DNA of 12,482 nt from assembly GCA_015660155.1 (NCBI GenBank), contig DQLO01000161.1, positions 1 to 12,482 of the forward strand. Reading direction: 5' to 3'. Origin of the DNA: Verrucomicrobiota bacterium (GTDB lineage Bacteria > Verrucomicrobiota > Verrucomicrobiia > Limisphaerales > UBA1100). The position numbers were made by a program, and so were the translations under genes. The notes below the pieces were generated by a model. It searched no databases. It saw nothing but the letters and a program-made list of their open reading frames with translations, and had not been told where the DNA came from. The stretch's first letter is position 1. Each line of letters starts with the position of its first letter. This document shows positions 11,623-12,482 of the stretch, piece after piece.

Positions 11623-12482
11623 ATGAATTTCGCGGATTACCTCGTTCTCTTTCTCTACTTTGTCGGAATGGCCGGCATCGGTTTCTGGGCCATGCGGCAG
11701 GTGAAAGGGCAGGAGGATTATTTTATGGGCGGCCGCAAGTTCGGCAAGCTGATGCAAACCTTCGCCGCCTTTGGCGCGGGCACCGGTTCCGCTGACCCCG
11801 TAAACACCGCCCGCGGCACATTCGCCAACGGCATGAGCGGCATGTGGGGCGTGATGTATTGGCTCTTCGTCACGCCTATCTATTGGATCAGCGCTGTGTG
11901 GTATCGCCGCATGCGCTGCCTCACCCTCGGCGATTGGTTCACCGAGCGTTACGAATCCAAATCAATGGGCGTGGCCTATGCGATCTTCGGCTGCTTTTAT
12001 TATATGGTCTACGGCGCAATGCTCTTCACCGCCATCGGCAAAGTAGCCGTGCCGCTGATGGGGCCGGAGCTGTTCGGGATGCAAACGGAATACGTGCTCG
12101 TCCCGTTGGTCGCCGTCATCGTCACTTTCTACGGTGTGCTCGGCGGCATCACCGCCGCGTACTGGACCGATCTCATCCAAGGCATCTGCATTATTCTGCT
12201 TTCCATTTTACTCATCCCCTTTGGCCTGAATGCAGTGGTGAAAAAATTCGGGGCCACCGGCGACACGTGGACCGATGGCTTCCGCGTGATGCACGAGCAA
12301 TTGCCCGCGTCCACTTTTGAAATTGTGGGCGGCAGCGCGGCTAGCGAATTTCCGTTGTACGCCATTGTCACCATTGTGATTATGAACATGATTGGCATCG
12401 TGCTCACTCCGCACTTCATCGTCACCGGCGGCGGCTCGGCCAAGAGCGAGCACGATGCGCGCGTGGGGCTTGTCACGGGCAA
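11623..12482 (+). CDS. Sodium:solute symporter (SSS/SLC5 family), 5' part
   Basis: The frame from ATG 11623 is open for 286 codons and leaves the window, so the C-terminal half or more is missing. It encodes a polytopic inner-membrane protein of the sodium:solute symporter family, with hydrophobic segments near residues 6-24, 70-92, 117-140, 157-176, 184-204 and 246-267. The motif YGVLGGITAAYWTDLIQG (170-187) matches the family's GG-x-x-x-x-x-x-TD-x-x-Q signature. EDYFMGGRKFG (31-41) matches the common short loop after the first segment, followed by FAAFGAGTGSADP. The substrate cannot be told; this family covers sugars, amino acids, nucleosides and carboxylates. It lies 36 bases after the terminator and is not part of the ribosomal operon. 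No convincing promoter or ribosome site was seen before it. Confidence 0.9.
   Translation, partial: MNFADYLVLFLYFVGMAGIGFWAMRQVKGQEDYFMGGRKFGKLMQTFAAFGAGTGSADPVNTARGTFANGMSGMWGVMYWLFVTPIYWISAVWYRRMRCLTLGDWFTERYESKSMGVAYAIFGCFYYMVYGAMLFTAIGKVAVPLMGPELFGMQTEYVLVPLVAVIVTFYGVLGGITAAYWTDLIQGICIILLSILLIPFGLNAVVKKFGATGDTWTDGFRVMHEQLPASTFEIVGGSAASEFPLYAIVTIVIMNMIGIVLTPHFIVTGGGSAKSEHDARVGLVTG

Overview
The window is a bacterial ribosomal-protein super-operon: the distal part of S10, the whole of spc, and the alpha operon. All genes are on the + strand. It starts inside the 3' end of rpmC (L29) and runs rpsQ, rplN, rplX, rplE, rpsN, rpsH, rplF, rplR, rpsE, rplO, secY, map, infA, rpmJ, rpsM, rpsK, rpsD, rpoA, rplQ. 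A strong intrinsic terminator (11554-11586) closes the series. Beyond it an unrelated sodium:solute symporter gene begins and runs off the right edge.

The sequence is moderately GC-rich. rpmD (L30) is absent between rpsE and rplO, adk is absent between secY and map, S14 is the 89-residue cysteine-free form, and a symporter of a type common in Planctomycetes/Verrucomicrobia follows. With the long low-complexity tails, this suggests the PVC group, most likely Verrucomicrobiota. That assignment is inferred from gene content and recalled family sequences, not from a search.

Layout: 1-1040 holds L29 (end), S17, L14 and L24. 1042-2169 is an oversized L5. 2188-5264 holds S14, S8, L6, L18, S5 and L15. 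5274-7828 holds SecY, methionine aminopeptidase, IF1 and L36. 7833-9638 holds S13, S11 and S4. 9639-9745 is a 107-base spacer with strong RNA-folding potential. 9746-11523 holds RNA polymerase alpha and L17. 11623 to the end is the symporter. Most junctions are 0-30 bases, some overlap, and no gene-free stretch exceeds 107 bases. The genes cover ribosome assembly, initiation (IF1), transcription (alpha), membrane insertion (SecY) and N-terminal methionine removal (MAP), all scaling with growth rate.

The gene order is ordinary, but the proteins are not. L5 carries about 195 extra residues made of two 87-residue repeats with an annexin-like GAGTDE motif. L29, L18, S5, S11 and L17 carry long repetitive or charged tails, several built from tandem DNA repeats. 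S13 and L17 have internal insertions. IF1 lacks the usual basic loop and L24 is short at its C-terminus. The annexin-like L5 fusion and the rpsD-rpoA RNA element are the best candidates for something undescribed.
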